From: Halanaeroarchaeum sulfurireducens
GTDB lineage: Archaea; Halobacteriota; Halobacteria; Halobacteriales; Halobacteriaceae
Length of the DNA stretch: 64,000 nucleotides
NCBI RefSeq assembly: GCF_001011115.1
Contig: NZ_CP008874.1
Location: forward strand, 1,874,440-1,938,439
Direction of reading: 5' to 3'
Shown: piece by piece, positions 1 through 8,478 of the stretch
Position numbering within the stretch: the first letter of the stretch is position 1
Layout of the letters: each line of letters begins with the position of its first letter
Notes under the pieces: generated by a model
Databases searched by the model: none
What the model saw: only the letters and a program-made list of their open reading frames with translations
Told to the model about the DNA's origin: nothing
Position numbers and translations under genes: made by a program

Positions 1-1
1 C

Positions 2-1060
2 GCCGAAAACACCTCCGGAGAGTGGGTTCGCGAGAACATCCTGGTCGACGAGCCGACCTGTCACTCCTGTCCGGTCGCCTGCAAAAAGGAAGTCGAGGTG
101 CAGACCACGGTCGGCGGGGCAGACCGCTCCGTTCGCATGGAATCTCTGGAGTACGAGCCGGCGTTCACGATGGGGTCGAACGCCATGAACGACGACGCCG
201 AGCTGACCGCCGTGTTGATCGACCGGTGTAACAAGCTGGGCATCGACGCCATCGAGTCGGGCAACATGCTGTCGATGGCGATGGAGATGTCGGAGAAGGG
301 GCACATCGAGGAGGATATCGAATGGGGCGACCGCGACGCCATGTACGAGGTGCTTCGCCGGATCGCCGAGCGCGAGGACGACCTGGGCGACGCCCTCGCG
401 GAGGGCGCGGCGGGGGCCGCCGAGCGCTTCGATGCCCACGACTCGCGCCTCGACGTCAAAAACCAGACGATCCCAGCCTACGATCCGCGCGCGATGAAGG
501 GGATGGCCATCGGCTACGCCACGTCGAACCGCGGTGCCTGTCACCTGCGCGCATACACGCCGGCCGCGGAGATCCTGGGTATTCCCCAGAAGGTCGACCC
601 CGCCGATCCCGAGGGGAAGGGCGACCTCGCCATCACCTTCCAGGACCTCCACGCCGTCTCCGACTCCTTCGACATCTGCAAGTTCAGCGCCTTCGCGGAG
701 GGAATCGAAGAATACAGCAAGCAGTTCAACGGAATGACGGGCCTGGACCTGAGCGAGGACGAACTCGTGGAGGCAGGAAAACGTATCTACACGCTCGAGC
801 GGTACTACAACAACCTCGTTGGCTTCGAGGGCGAGGACGATTCCCTGCCGGGACGCTTCGTCGAAGGGCACGAAGACGCCATCCCGGGACAGGGAGCCGC
901 CGAGGGCCAGCTGGCCGAACTCGACCAGCTCAAGGACGAGTACTACGAGGGTCGACAGTGGGTCGACGGCGTGGTCCCCGACGAGCGCCTCGACGAACTC
1001 GACATCGAGGTTGGCCCGGGAACGGGCGTCTCCGGCGGTGGCGCCGCCGCGGACGACTGA
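2..1060 (+). CDS. aor: Aldehyde:ferredoxin oxidoreductase family (tungstopterin), 3' part
   Basis: C-terminal 352 residues of an AOR-family enzyme; the start lies left of the window. These enzymes oxidise aldehydes to carboxylates with a tungsten-bis-pterin centre and one 4Fe-4S cluster, passing electrons to ferredoxin in the cytoplasm. The cluster ligands are visible: three cysteines in the CHSCPVAC stretch (residues 20, 23 and 27 of the visible part) and a distal cysteine near residue 226 (SFDICKFSAF), the usual AOR spacing. The stretch LEYEPAFTMGSN shortly after the cluster also fits the family. The C-terminus is an acidic, Gly-rich tail. A MoaD-like gene ends convergently just downstream, fitting a pterin-cofactor context. 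Which aldehyde is used cannot be told from sequence. Confidence 0.93.
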   Translation, partial: AENTSGEWVRENILVDEPTCHSCPVACKKEVEVQTTVGGADRSVRMESLEYEPAFTMGSNAMNDDAELTAVLIDRCNKLGIDAIESGNMLSMAMEMSEKGHIEEDIEWGDRDAMYEVLRRIAEREDDLGDALAEGAAGAAERFDAHDSRLDVKNQTIPAYDPRAMKGMAIGYATSNRGACHLRAYTPAAEILGIPQKVDPADPEGKGDLAITFQDLHAVSDSFDICKFSAFAEGIEEYSKQFNGMTGLDLSEDELVEAGKRIYTLERYYNNLVGFEGEDDSLPGRFVEGHEDAIPGQGAAEGQLAELDQLKDEYYEGRQWVDGVVPDERLDELDIEVGPGTGVSGGGAAADD

Positions 1061-1066
1061 ACGGCA

Positions 1067-1321
1067 CTATCCGCCGGCGCGGATCGCCTTCCGAGAGAAG
1101 CGCTCGACGAGGTCCTCCAGCGTGGTTTCGGGACCGTCGAAGACGACGGTGACCTCCGTCAGTTCGAGCGATGGCCCGATGGCGACGCGCTCCGCCGACA
1201 GGGTCGCCGTCCAGTCCGGTCCCACGACCGTCTCGTCGTCCCGGACCTCCCCGCCCAAACCAATCAAATACTGACGGGCCAGCCTGATCGAGATCCCCCG
1301 GAACGAGCGTTCGACCCGCAT
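1067..1321 (-). CDS. Small conserved protein paired with MoaD-like gene
   Basis: 84 residues starting at ATG (MRVERSFRGISIRLA). Its start codon directly follows the stop of the MoaD-like gene with no gap, so the two are surely co-transcribed. The content is mixed alpha/beta with a conserved-looking core (GPSLELTEVTVVF). From memory it resembles the MoaD-related C-terminal domain family (DUF1952), which would suit a helper of pterin cofactor synthesis, but I cannot confirm this by eye. It converges on the AOR gene with a 6-base gap. Function is unassigned. Confidence 0.8.
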   Translation of the reverse strand: MRVERSFRGISIRLARQYLIGLGGEVRDDETVVGPDWTATLSAERVAIGPSLELTEVTVVFDGPETTLEDLVERFSRKAIRAGG

Positions 1322-1600
1322 CTATCCACCGGCGACCGGGGGGAAGATGGCTATCGCGTCCCCGTCTTCGACCGGCGTCTCGAGACCCTCGAGGTGGACC
1401 ACCGCGCGCCCGTTCTTGAGGACGTTCACCTGTGAAGGGATGGCCCCATCCTCGACGAACGCGCCCTCGAAGTCGGGATACTCCGACTCTAAGTCCCGGA
1501 GGACGGTCTCGATCGTCGCGTCCGCCGGAACCTCGCGGTCGACGGTCTTTCGGCCGACCACCTCTCTGAACGTCGCGAACAGCCGGAGTTCCACGTTCAT
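1322..1600 (-). CDS. MoaD/ThiS-family ubiquitin-like protein (possible SAMP)
   Basis: 92 residues with a beta-grasp pattern (MNVELRLFATFREVVGRKTV at the start, INVLKNG-like NVLKNGRAV in the middle) and a C-terminal FPPVAGG. The terminal Gly-Gly is the site that is adenylated and then thiocarboxylated (sulfur carrier for molybdopterin/tungstopterin) or conjugated to protein lysines (archaeal SAMP). Haloarchaea use such proteins for both jobs, and the 92-aa length is like SAMP3-type proteins. Position next to an AOR gene favours cofactor sulfur transfer, but dual use is possible. Start is the ATG at 1600. Confidence 0.9.
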   Translation of the reverse strand: MNVELRLFATFREVVGRKTVDREVPADATIETVLRDLESEYPDFEGAFVEDGAIPSQVNVLKNGRAVVHLEGLETPVEDGDAIAIFPPVAGG

Positions 1601-1775
1601 ACGCGTCCTACGGGACCGACCCGTTTGACGTTAGTGGCCACCGGGACGAGCACCGGGCTTCGACCGGGCGGACGGTCAGCCCGCTCTGGTGGCGGTCCGC
1701 GAGGTCGTCGTACTCGTGCGGTGGGTGAGCGGCCGAACCGATCAGACGCAGCGGAAAACAGTCCTGGCGTGCCAG

Positions 1776-2066
1776 TTATTTGACTTTCTTCGGCCGTTTC
1801 TGGTAGGTGTACAGTTCGAGTTTCAGCCGGTCCCACAGCGTCTTCTCGCCCCGGTCCACCGCTTCGGCCTCGGTTTCGATCTCCGCCTGTCCCGAGGGGC
1901 CGAGTTCGGCCGCGCGTTCGCTGGCGGCCGGATCGCGTTCGATGTGAAACTCCGTGGTCCGTGCCGGGAACGGCCAGTCGCGCACGACGCTCATCAGGAA
2001 CCACACGAGGAACAGGCCGATCCCCCCGCCGACGGAGGCAACGAGGTGCAGCCAATTGACGTCCAT
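1776..2066 (-). CDS. Small membrane-anchored acidic protein, unknown
   Basis: 96 residues from the ATG at 2066. One hydrophobic segment (about residues 5-28, HLVASVGGGIGLFLVWFLMS) is followed by a charged soluble tail ending in a basic KRPKKVK. This is a single-pass membrane protein with the tail probably cytosolic. No family is recognised. The frame can be extended upstream to 2366, but that part overlaps arcS and has the arginine-rich look of a shadow frame, so the inner ATG is chosen. It may be co-transcribed with arcS, whose stop is 50 bases upstream. Confidence 0.7.
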   Translation of the reverse strand: MDVNWLHLVASVGGGIGLFLVWFLMSVVRDWPFPARTTEFHIERDPAASERAAELGPSGQAEIETEAEAVDRGEKTLWDRLKLELYTYQKRPKKVK

Positions 2067-2115
2067 ACCTGACCATTCGATCCCAGCGTCAAAAAAGAAC
2101 CTGTCCGCGCCGCCG

Positions 2116-3870
2116 TCACCGCTCGGTGACGTGCCGGACGTCGACGGCCACCCCACGTGTGCTCTCGGCCAGCGCCCGACCGTGGGCTGCGGCTCGCCCA
2201 ACGCCGAAGGCGGACGGCCCTTCGACGACGACCTCGTCTCCCTCGCGGATGGCCGGGTCCGCATCGACGATCCCGGGGGCGAGGACGCTTCCGTGGGGGA
2301 TGAAGTCGTCGATCCGAACGGTCTTCGTCGGGACGGGTCCCTCGGCCCAGCGGCGGGCCCCGGCAAGCGTCAACGAGATCGTGCCGTACGACGGGACGAG
2401 CGCGGCCAGTTGCTCGCCGTCCGTCGAGATCGCCTGGAGTTTGGGATAGCGGCCTCGCATTGTAACGTCCGAGAAGAGCGCGTCGGCCGCGCCGGCGCCG
2501 AGGTGATGGTCCGCCACGGCCGCGAGTGTGGCCCGCTCGCGTTCCTGCACGCGGATGGTTCGTTCGCCCTCCAGAGCCGCCTGAAGGTTCGACAGTGACT
2601 CGTCGGTCGTCGGATGATCCCCGACCGTGTACTGAACTGGCAGGTCCCGGTCCGCGACCGCCCGCTCGACGACGTCACGATAGCCGTGCTCGGGGAGGTG
2701 GGCAACGATGCGGGGGTAGTCCGTGCGGTCGAGGTAGGCCGACAGGACATCTGCGACCATCTCGATCTCGCCGGCACTCCACCGGCCCGTGACGACCGAG
2801 TCGTAGTGCTGGGCCGGGTACGTCAACTCGAGTTCCTGGGGGACCACGCCGATGGGCGAGGTCATGGAAACCACGTGGGCACGGTAGCGCGCGGCCTCCT
2901 GGAACTGGCGATGGCTCTGTGAATCACTGTACGGTTTCTTCGCCGAACACGGGACCAACAGGAGCGGCACGTCGGTCAGCCGGCGCTCGAACCGACTCGT
3001 CACCCGGTTGGCGTACCGCTGTATTTCGACCCGGTGGAGGGTGTCCTCGCTCGCCGAGAGCAACAGGTCGTCGCGATACACCGGCGTTCGCTCCTCCAGG
3101 TAGGTCCACTCCCCGTCCAGTTCACGGAACGCCGCCGTGAGCCACGCGACGTGGCGGGCCTGTCCTTCGACGTAATCCCGAAGTCGGCCGTCGCGGATTC
3201 GCCGACGGACGCGGGCGAGTTCGGCCGCGAGGACGTTCCGATTGTGCTCGGCGCAGGCCTCCCGGTCGAACGAGTCGATCCCGACGGCGCAGGCAGAACA
3301 CGAACACGGGAGTTCGTCGAGATCGTCGAGGTCGTACTCCCCCTCGGTGGTCAGGTAGGTTCCCCGCGTCCCTTCGACGATGGCCCCCGTCGCATCGACG
3401 AGATCCACGCCGGCGTAGACGAGGGTGGCGACGTTCGCGGGCGTTGCCACGCCCGGGAGGTAGAGCGCCGCGTCGTCCGGAATGGCTCGTTTCATCTCGA
3501 CGATGGCGTCGACGAAGGCGGCACCGTGGCCGACGATACCGGGCGCGCCGGAGAGGACGTAGACGTCGGCCCCGACGTCCTCTGCGGTCCTGGGCGAAAC
3601 CACCGCCGCGCTGGGAAACTCGACGTCGGGATAGTCGGTCGCGAAGGCGTCCTGTACCCGGTCGGGCGTCCCGCTCGGCATCGCCCGGTTCGGTAACACC
3701 GTGACGACGGACTCGTCGCCCGCCGGCCGGTCGCGCTCGGCGATCCAGGCGCTCCCGGCGTCCTCGACGACGTCGTCGGCCAGCCCCGGCGTCCGCTGGG
3801 GGTCCTCGAGTCTGAGTTCCCCCCGCCGGGCGGCCCCGTCCCGGTCGAGAACCTCGAAGTACTCGGTCAT
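2116..3870 (-). CDS. arcS: Archaeosine synthase ArcS (TgtA2)
   Basis: 584 residues. ArcS acts on preQ0 at position 15 of tRNA, after TgtA has inserted it, to complete archaeosine; this needs lysine transfer and, in many archaea, a radical-SAM partner. The protein is a TGT paralogue: it keeps a CSCSAC zinc cysteine cluster (about residues 189-194) and a later AEHN, and carries the ArcS signature PCSAKKPYSDSQSH (about 307-320). The last 80 residues look like a PUA RNA-binding domain. I used the ATG at 3870, two bases after the tgtA stop; a GTG at 3876 overlapping that stop (GTGA) is an alternative. The two genes form an operon for one modification. Confidence 0.93.
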   Translation of the reverse strand: MTEYFEVLDRDGAARRGELRLEDPQRTPGLADDVVEDAGSAWIAERDRPAGDESVVTVLPNRAMPSGTPDRVQDAFATDYPDVEFPSAAVVSPRTAEDVGADVYVLSGAPGIVGHGAAFVDAIVEMKRAIPDDAALYLPGVATPANVATLVYAGVDLVDATGAIVEGTRGTYLTTEGEYDLDDLDELPCSCSACAVGIDSFDREACAEHNRNVLAAELARVRRRIRDGRLRDYVEGQARHVAWLTAAFRELDGEWTYLEERTPVYRDDLLLSASEDTLHRVEIQRYANRVTSRFERRLTDVPLLLVPCSAKKPYSDSQSHRQFQEAARYRAHVVSMTSPIGVVPQELELTYPAQHYDSVVTGRWSAGEIEMVADVLSAYLDRTDYPRIVAHLPEHGYRDVVERAVADRDLPVQYTVGDHPTTDESLSNLQAALEGERTIRVQERERATLAAVADHHLGAGAADALFSDVTMRGRYPKLQAISTDGEQLAALVPSYGTISLTLAGARRWAEGPVPTKTVRIDDFIPHGSVLAPGIVDADPAIREGDEVVVEGPSAFGVGRAAAHGRALAESTRGVAVDVRHVTER

Positions 3871-3872
3871 AC

Positions 3873-5387
3873 TCACTCCTCCGGTCCCGCGCCATTACTA
3901 TCCACCGACGAGGTGTCCTCGCCACGCGCCGCGAGGTCGACGGTCGCGACGCGAGCGGGGACCCGATCGAGCGCACTCCGCGGCCATTTCTCGTGTGCCA
4001 GGGTGAACGAGACGTCCGGATTCGCGGTCGCGAGGCTCGCGACCCCGACCGCGGCTGCCTCGTAGCCCGCCCGGTCGGTCCGCTCGGGCGTCTCGGCGGT
4101 GAACGGATACGTCTGCGAGAGGGCGGACGGGAACGGGCCGAAGGGGGGAACCACCCGCCAGGATTCGTCGTATCCCCCGTGGGTTCCGCCCTCCGTCAGG
4201 AGTACCTCGCCCGTGGGCTGGAGTCGTGCGAGGCGCTCGTGGTGACGGCGCACCTCCGGTCGGCGTGCGCTCTCCGCAGAGAGCGAGAGAAAGACGTCCT
4301 TGCTGGCGGGATCGCTCGCCTCCAGCTGGTCGGCGTACTCGAGGAGTGCGCGGTAGCCGTCGACCATGCGGGGGTGCCCGCGTGCCCGCCGTTCGACGAG
4401 TTCGAGCAGGGACCCCTCGTGGATGGCCGCCTTGACGCGCCGGATCTCGGCCATCGAGACGTGGAGGTTGTGTTCGGCGAGCACGCGCGTGCGCTCGTCG
4501 TCGGCCATCTCACGTACCTCATCGGGATCGTGGCTTGTGCAGATCGGACAGGAACAGGGGAAGTACGCCATGTCGTCGAGGTGTTCCGTACCGCTCACGG
4601 TGAGATACCGGTCGTCGCGGGCGTAAATGGCGTACGCGGCGGAGTCGAACAGGTCGGCACCCATCGCAACGGCGAGGGCGAACATCATCGGATGGCCGGC
4701 GCCGAAGAGGTGGACCGGGGCATCGGCGCCGAGCCCCCGTTTGGCCGCCGCGAGGACGTCGATCGTGTCGTCGTAGCGGTACTGGTTCATCAGCGGGACC
4801 ACGGCGCCGACCGGGAAGATATCGAGATCGGTTCCGTACGCGTGGTGGGCGGCCCGCTCGCGGAGATCCGGGTAGGTCGATCCCTGGACGGGAGCCGAGA
4901 CGAGCATATCGCCCGTGTCGACGGTCTCGGCGACGGTGAGACGCTCCTGAGTGGTCGCCAGCTCGGATTCGGCACGGTCCCGGTCGGCGTCGGGCGGCGT
5001 CGGAAGGTCGACCGGCGTCCCCACGTCCGACCCGATGGCGTGCTGGAACGCCAGGATCTCTTCGGTCGTCGTGTCGATCTCGCCGTATTCGGCGAGTTGG
5101 AACGACCCCGAGTCGGTCATGATAGCCCCGTCGAAGCCGAGGAAGTCATGAAGGCCCTCGGCGCGGGCACGGTCGCGGAGGTCGTCGTCGCGCTTGATGA
5201 TGTAGGCGTTGGTAATGAGCATCTCGACGCCGAACGCGGGGAACCGTTCGGGGTCGATCGTGACGAGGTTCGGGTTGACGACCGGGAGCAGCGTCGGCGT
5301 CTCCACCGTCACGCCGGCCCGGGGAATCCGAAGCTCGCCGATGCGCCCAGCCGCGTCCTGGGCGCGGATCTCGAAGATATCGCGCAT
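3873..5387 (-). CDS. tgtA: tRNA-guanine(15) transglycosylase (archaeosine TGT)
   Basis: 504 residues from an ATG ([20 protein letters not shown]). It swaps guanine for preQ0 at position 15 in the D-loop of archaeal tRNAs. The TIM-barrel shows the active-site MTDSGSFQ (Asp92), a VPLMNQYRY segment and the zinc site CSCPICTSH (Cys278, Cys280, Cys283) with His306 in AEHN. The last 150 residues are less conserved and contain no obvious full PUA domain, which is instead carried by ArcS. The stop lies two bases before the arcS ATG, so the two are translationally coupled. Confidence 0.96.
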   Translation of the reverse strand: MRDIFEIRAQDAAGRIGELRIPRAGVTVETPTLLPVVNPNLVTIDPERFPAFGVEMLITNAYIIKRDDDLRDRARAEGLHDFLGFDGAIMTDSGSFQLAEYGEIDTTTEEILAFQHAIGSDVGTPVDLPTPPDADRDRAESELATTQERLTVAETVDTGDMLVSAPVQGSTYPDLRERAAHHAYGTDLDIFPVGAVVPLMNQYRYDDTIDVLAAAKRGLGADAPVHLFGAGHPMMFALAVAMGADLFDSAAYAIYARDDRYLTVSGTEHLDDMAYFPCSCPICTSHDPDEVREMADDERTRVLAEHNLHVSMAEIRRVKAAIHEGSLLELVERRARGHPRMVDGYRALLEYADQLEASDPASKDVFLSLSAESARRPEVRRHHERLARLQPTGEVLLTEGGTHGGYDESWRVVPPFGPFPSALSQTYPFTAETPERTDRAGYEAAAVGVASLATANPDVSFTLAHEKWPRSALDRVPARVATVDLAARGEDTSSVDSNGAGPEE

Positions 5388-5413
5388 CGACCCGGAATAG
5401 CGGGGGCGCGCGC

Positions 5414-5971
5414 CTAACGCTTGCGCTCCCGCTCGGCCTCGTATCGCAACACGGCGAGGGCGGTGCGCGCGTCGCTTTTTCCCCCGGAGAGTGCCGCCGA
5501 GCGCAGCGTCGCCAGGTCGGTCGTATCGACGCGAATGCTCTCGTCGAAATCGAGGTCCTGCTCGCCGTTGGGGGTACAGCCGGTCGCGACGTAGTAATGG
5601 TGGACGGTGTCAGCGATCCCGTTCGCCGGTTCGTAAGCGCCCAGGAACTCGACGTCGTCGGCGACGTATCCCGTCTCTTCAGTGAGCTCGCGTCGCGCCG
5701 TCGCGTCCAGGTCGGCGTCGTCCTCCTCGCTTCCCCCGGCCGGCAGCCCTCGGTTGACGCGATCGACCGCCTGGCGCCACTCCTCGATGACGACGACCTC
5801 GCCGTCGGGGGTAAACGGAAGCACGACGACCGCCGGCTCCTCGTGGAGGTAATCGAAGTCCGTCTCGGTCCCATCCGGCAAAACGACGTCCTCGTGAACG
5901 ACGTCGAACCCCGGACAGGAGTAGGCGACGTCACGATCGCGGGTCTCCCACGCAAGGTCGGATTCGGCCAT
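5414..5971 (-). CDS. Nudix hydrolase (ADP-ribose pyrophosphatase-like)
   Basis: 185 residues from an ATG. The N-terminal half resembles ADP-ribose/ADP-sugar pyrophosphatases ([20 protein letters not shown], then VNRGLPAG). The Nudix box is recognisable by RELTEETGY near residue 113, but its front half ([14 protein letters not shown]) has one extra residue, and the usual first glutamate is replaced by Ala/Asp neighbours. The E-x-x-E-E metal-binding core is intact, so activity is still plausible. Substrate unknown. It lies 27 bases upstream of tgtA on the same strand and may share its transcript. Confidence 0.88.
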   Translation of the reverse strand: MAESDLAWETRDRDVAYSCPGFDVVHEDVVLPDGTETDFDYLHEEPAVVVLPFTPDGEVVVIEEWRQAVDRVNRGLPAGGSEEDDADLDATARRELTEETGYVADDVEFLGAYEPANGIADTVHHYYVATGCTPNGEQDLDFDESIRVDTTDLATLRSAALSGGKSDARTALAVLRYEAERERKR

Positions 5972-6007
5972 GGCGAAGGCTGTGCGCGCACCGGCAAAAA
6001 GCCCCCG

Positions 6008-6958
6008 TCAGAGGACGGCACCGGACTGCAGGACGCCGATCAACACCGCGAGGACGGGAACGCTGACGACCGTCGTGACCATGATCGTCGTGCTGACGTA
6101 CTCGGCCGCGTCGATACGCGTTCCCTCACCGCCGTATTCGATCGTCAGCATCAGCGGCGTAATCGCGGCCGGCATCGCACATTCGAGGACGAACACGCGA
6201 CCGACGACGGGGTCCTCGAACCCGATCCCCAGGGCGATGGCGAGGGCCGCCACCGGGGCGACGGCCATTTTCAGCGCCGTCGGCACCCAGACCCGCGTGA
6301 TCGTGGAGCCGTAGTTCGTGTTCGCCAGCTGGATACCGAGCATGACGAGCATGACCGGGATCGCAGAGTCGCCGGTGAGCGTCACCGTCTGCATCACGGT
6401 CCCCTCGGCCGGCGGGACGACGCCGAGCGCACGAACCAGCCCCGCGAGGAGTACCGCGTACACGAGCGGCAACTTGAATACCTCGATGATCGCGTCGGCC
6501 CAGTGACCGCTCGTCCCCCGGCTCGCAACGTAGACCCCGATGGTGTACATCAGGACCGCCTGGACGGCGATGTACAGGACTGCGGTGCTCCGACCGACCG
6601 CGCCAAAGGCGAACGCCGACAGCGGAATACCGTAGTTGCCGGCGTTCGAGAAGGTCGACGTCAGGACCAGTCCAGATCGCAACGGCCCCGTCTCGCCGAC
6701 GGCCCGGGCTGCGGCCTCGGAGAGACCCACCATCGCGACCGTGAACGCGACGACACCGACGACCAGGGTGAGGATGGCCTCGCCACCGAGCTCGGTGTTC
6801 ACGAGACTCGAGAACACCAGCGCGGGCGTCAGGATGAAGATCGTGACCGTCGAGAGCGGTTCGACGGACACCTCACGGAACCGGCCGAGGACGAACCCGA
6901 CGCCAGCGATGGCGAGCACCGGGAGGATCGCCGTGGTCAGCGCGGAGACGAACGACAC
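6008..6958 (-). CDS. AEC-family (auxin efflux carrier-like) membrane transporter
   Basis: About 316 residues with roughly ten hydrophobic segments in two halves, typical of the AEC superfamily in archaea (ILPVLAIAGVGFVLGRF near the start; SNAGNYGIPLSAFAFG in the middle; AMPAAITPLMLTIEYGG near the end). Members move small organic anions or similar solutes across the cytoplasmic membrane; the substrate here is unknown. There is no ATG near the start. I chose the GTG at 6958 because a TATA-like GTTTTTGAC lies about 28 bases upstream; GTG 6967 and TTG 6985 are alternatives. Confidence 0.88.
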   Translation of the reverse strand: MSFVSALTTAILPVLAIAGVGFVLGRFREVSVEPLSTVTIFILTPALVFSSLVNTELGGEAILTLVVGVVAFTVAMVGLSEAAARAVGETGPLRSGLVLTSTFSNAGNYGIPLSAFAFGAVGRSTAVLYIAVQAVLMYTIGVYVASRGTSGHWADAIIEVFKLPLVYAVLLAGLVRALGVVPPAEGTVMQTVTLTGDSAIPVMLVMLGIQLANTNYGSTITRVWVPTALKMAVAPVAALAIALGIGFEDPVVGRVFVLECAMPAAITPLMLTIEYGGEGTRIDAAEYVSTTIMVTTVVSVPVLAVLIGVLQSGAVL

Positions 6959-7077
6959 GCTCGTCACGACGAACGGCGTGGTCAAAAACGGGATGGTTCG
7001 TCGGCGTCGATACCGGGAGATGGCGCCGCCCTCTCAGGGCAAAGGGCGGCTGTACCGCGTGGCGACGTGGGTGTCGG

Positions 7078-7317
7078 TCAAGCTGGCTGGACGCGCCAGG
7101 TCGTCGCGGAGGTGTACGACCACTTCTCGATCTCGAGGTCGGGGGCGGACTCGGAGAGGTTCACCATGAGGGCGCCGATCTCCTTCGGGGAGAGGTTGAC
7201 CTCGTCGGCGATGAACTTGCTCTTGAAGTAGAGCTCACCGTCGGTGGCCTTCTTCCGGAGATAGCGGCGCAGGCGGGCTTCCTTGGATTCGGGTTCGGAG
7301 GGCGTTGTGGCACTCAT
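7078..7317 (-). CDS. Small haloarchaeal winged-helix-like protein (DUF7123-like)
   Basis: 79 residues from an ATG. The sequence has a short disordered N-terminus, then a helix-turn-helix-like region (YLRKKATDGELYFKSKFIAD, then EVNLSPKEIGALMVNL) and a C-terminal EIEKWSYTSATTWRV. It matches my memory of a widely conserved haloarchaeal family named DUF7123. 'Substrate-independent' wHTH proteins of this size usually bind DNA or act in complexes, but no role is known. A clear TATA box at 7355-7360 gives it its own promoter. Confidence 0.88.
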   Translation of the reverse strand: MSATTPSEPESKEARLRRYLRKKATDGELYFKSKFIADEVNLSPKEIGALMVNLSESAPDLEIEKWSYTSATTWRVQPA

Positions 7318-7354
7318 TGTCGTCGCCTCGATAACTCCAAGGGACCGGGTGAGG

Positions 7355-7360
7355 TTATAA
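7355..7360 (-). promoter_or_regulatory. TATA box of the DUF7123-like gene
   Basis: On the minus strand the sequence reads CTTATAACC, centred about 40 bases upstream of the ATG at 7317. This spacing gives a transcript with a leader of only about 10-15 bases. Confidence 0.6.
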
Positions 7361-7629
7361 GGGGGTGAACGTTCGGGCCGTTTCGGTCGCTTTTACGGGG
7401 GTAATAGACGGCTACCGAACGTTTTACAACGCTTCTAGAGGCGACGAGACATTTTATTGCGGCTGGAAAACGCGTATTTTCGCTCGGCCGCATTCGGCGG
7501 GTGGGTGCGGTCCTAGAGCCGGATTCGGGGGACAACTGCGCCAGTTTCGGAGACAAATGCGACATCGAGTGGCTCCCCGCGGAATCGACGTGGCGTCGGC
7601 GGAGCCAGGGTGGTTGGGCCCGGGACCGC
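7361..7629. other. Non-coding stretch between moaE 3' end and DUF7123-like promoter
   Basis: About 270 bases between the promoter of one minus-strand gene and the stop of moaE. Short open frames exist on both strands, but none has haloarchaeal codon bias or acidic composition. A locally AT-richer patch lies at 7380-7490. I see no tRNA, repeat or strong hairpin. It may hold the 3' untranslated end of the moaE transcript. Confidence 0.5.
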
Positions 7630-8385
7630 TCAGTGACGCTCGTGGACCCAGAACGATTCGTCCGTGGTGATCTCCTTTTTGAAGATCGGCACCTCGTCTT
7701 TGAGCTGATCGATACCGTCCTCGACGGCCCGAAACGCCTGGCCCCGGTGGCCCGCGAGCACGACCACGAAGACGATGTCCTCGCCGGCCTCGATTCGGCC
7801 CACGCGGTGGTGTACCAGCACCTCCTCGACGCCCTCTCGAGATTCGAGGTCCGCCTCGATCGCCGCCATTCGATCCTCGGCCACGCCGTCGTACTTCTCG
7901 AAGGTGAGCGAGGTCGTGTAGTCGTCGTCCTCGTCCTCCATCGCCCGGACGCGCCCGGTGAAGGTGGCGATGGCGCCGGCGTAGTCGGCGCGACCGGAGT
8001 CTTCGATCTCGTCGACGAGCGAGCCCAGGGTCTCGTGGGGTTCGCCGTCCTCGATCGCGTCGAGGGCAGCCTCGACGTCGACGTCGCCCTGCTCGAGGGC
8101 GAGGGCAGGATCGGGGACGTCGACCTCCCCATCTGTCACGTACGGGAAGGACCCGTCGTGGACGCCGACGACCAGACAGTAGTCGTGGTCGCGGGCGGCG
8201 CGATCCATGACGTCCTCGAACGAGAGCGCCTCGCCGGCCGCTTCCCAGCCCTCGGCAGCCACCGAGAAGCCGTCGTCGTCCGCACGAACGATGGCGACGC
8301 GGCCCCGCTCGCGGAGTCGAGGTGCGAGGTCCCCGAGAACCGTGTCGGGGTCGGTCGACCCCGTCGCGATGCCAAGTACCTGCAT
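7630..8385 (-). CDS. moaE: Molybdopterin synthase large subunit MoaE with N-terminal MobB-like domain
   Basis: 251 residues from the ATG at 8385 (a GTG at 8394 is possible). The C-terminal ~135 residues are MoaE: GAIATFTGRVR, LTFEKYDGVAEDRM, VLVHHRVGRIEAGE and the catalytic-lysine region LKDEVPIFKKE. MoaE adds two sulfurs from MoaD thiocarboxylate to precursor Z to form molybdopterin. The first ~115 residues look like the MobB domain fused to MoaE in haloarchaea, but its Walker A is degenerate (GIATGSTDPDTVL with no GKT/S), so GTP binding is doubtful. A MoaD-like partner is encoded at 1322-1600. Confidence 0.93.
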   Translation of the reverse strand: MQVLGIATGSTDPDTVLGDLAPRLRERGRVAIVRADDDGFSVAAEGWEAAGEALSFEDVMDRAARDHDYCLVVGVHDGSFPYVTDGEVDVPDPALALEQGDVDVEAALDAIEDGEPHETLGSLVDEIEDSGRADYAGAIATFTGRVRAMEDEDDDYTTSLTFEKYDGVAEDRMAAIEADLESREGVEEVLVHHRVGRIEAGEDIVFVVVLAGHRGQAFRAVEDGIDQLKDEVPIFKKEITTDESFWVHERH

Positions 8386-8444
8386 GGTGGCCACTCCGGG
8401 TGCTGACGGTTTGTAGGTGTCGCCGCGGGACCGGCGGTGACAAT

Positions 8445-8452
8445 CCTTAAGA
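8445..8452 (+). promoter_or_regulatory. TATA-like element of pyrH-lysS
   Basis: CCTTAAGA lies 27-34 bases upstream of the pyrH ATG at 8479, the spacing expected for a leaderless haloarchaeal transcript. A weaker element (CTACAAAC on the minus strand near 8412-8420) would serve divergent moaE. Confidence 0.5.
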
Positions 8453-8478
8453 GCGCAACAGGGCTACTCCGCGGTAAC

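Noticed and set aside
2367-2598. Upstream extension of the 96-aa membrane protein gene
   Set aside because: The extension overlaps arcS and has Arg/Pro-rich shadow composition.
5597-7231. Long plus-strand ORF of 544 codons
   Set aside because: Composition is Arg/His-rich and unlike haloarchaeal proteins; it is the reverse shadow of the Nudix, AEC and small winged-helix genes.
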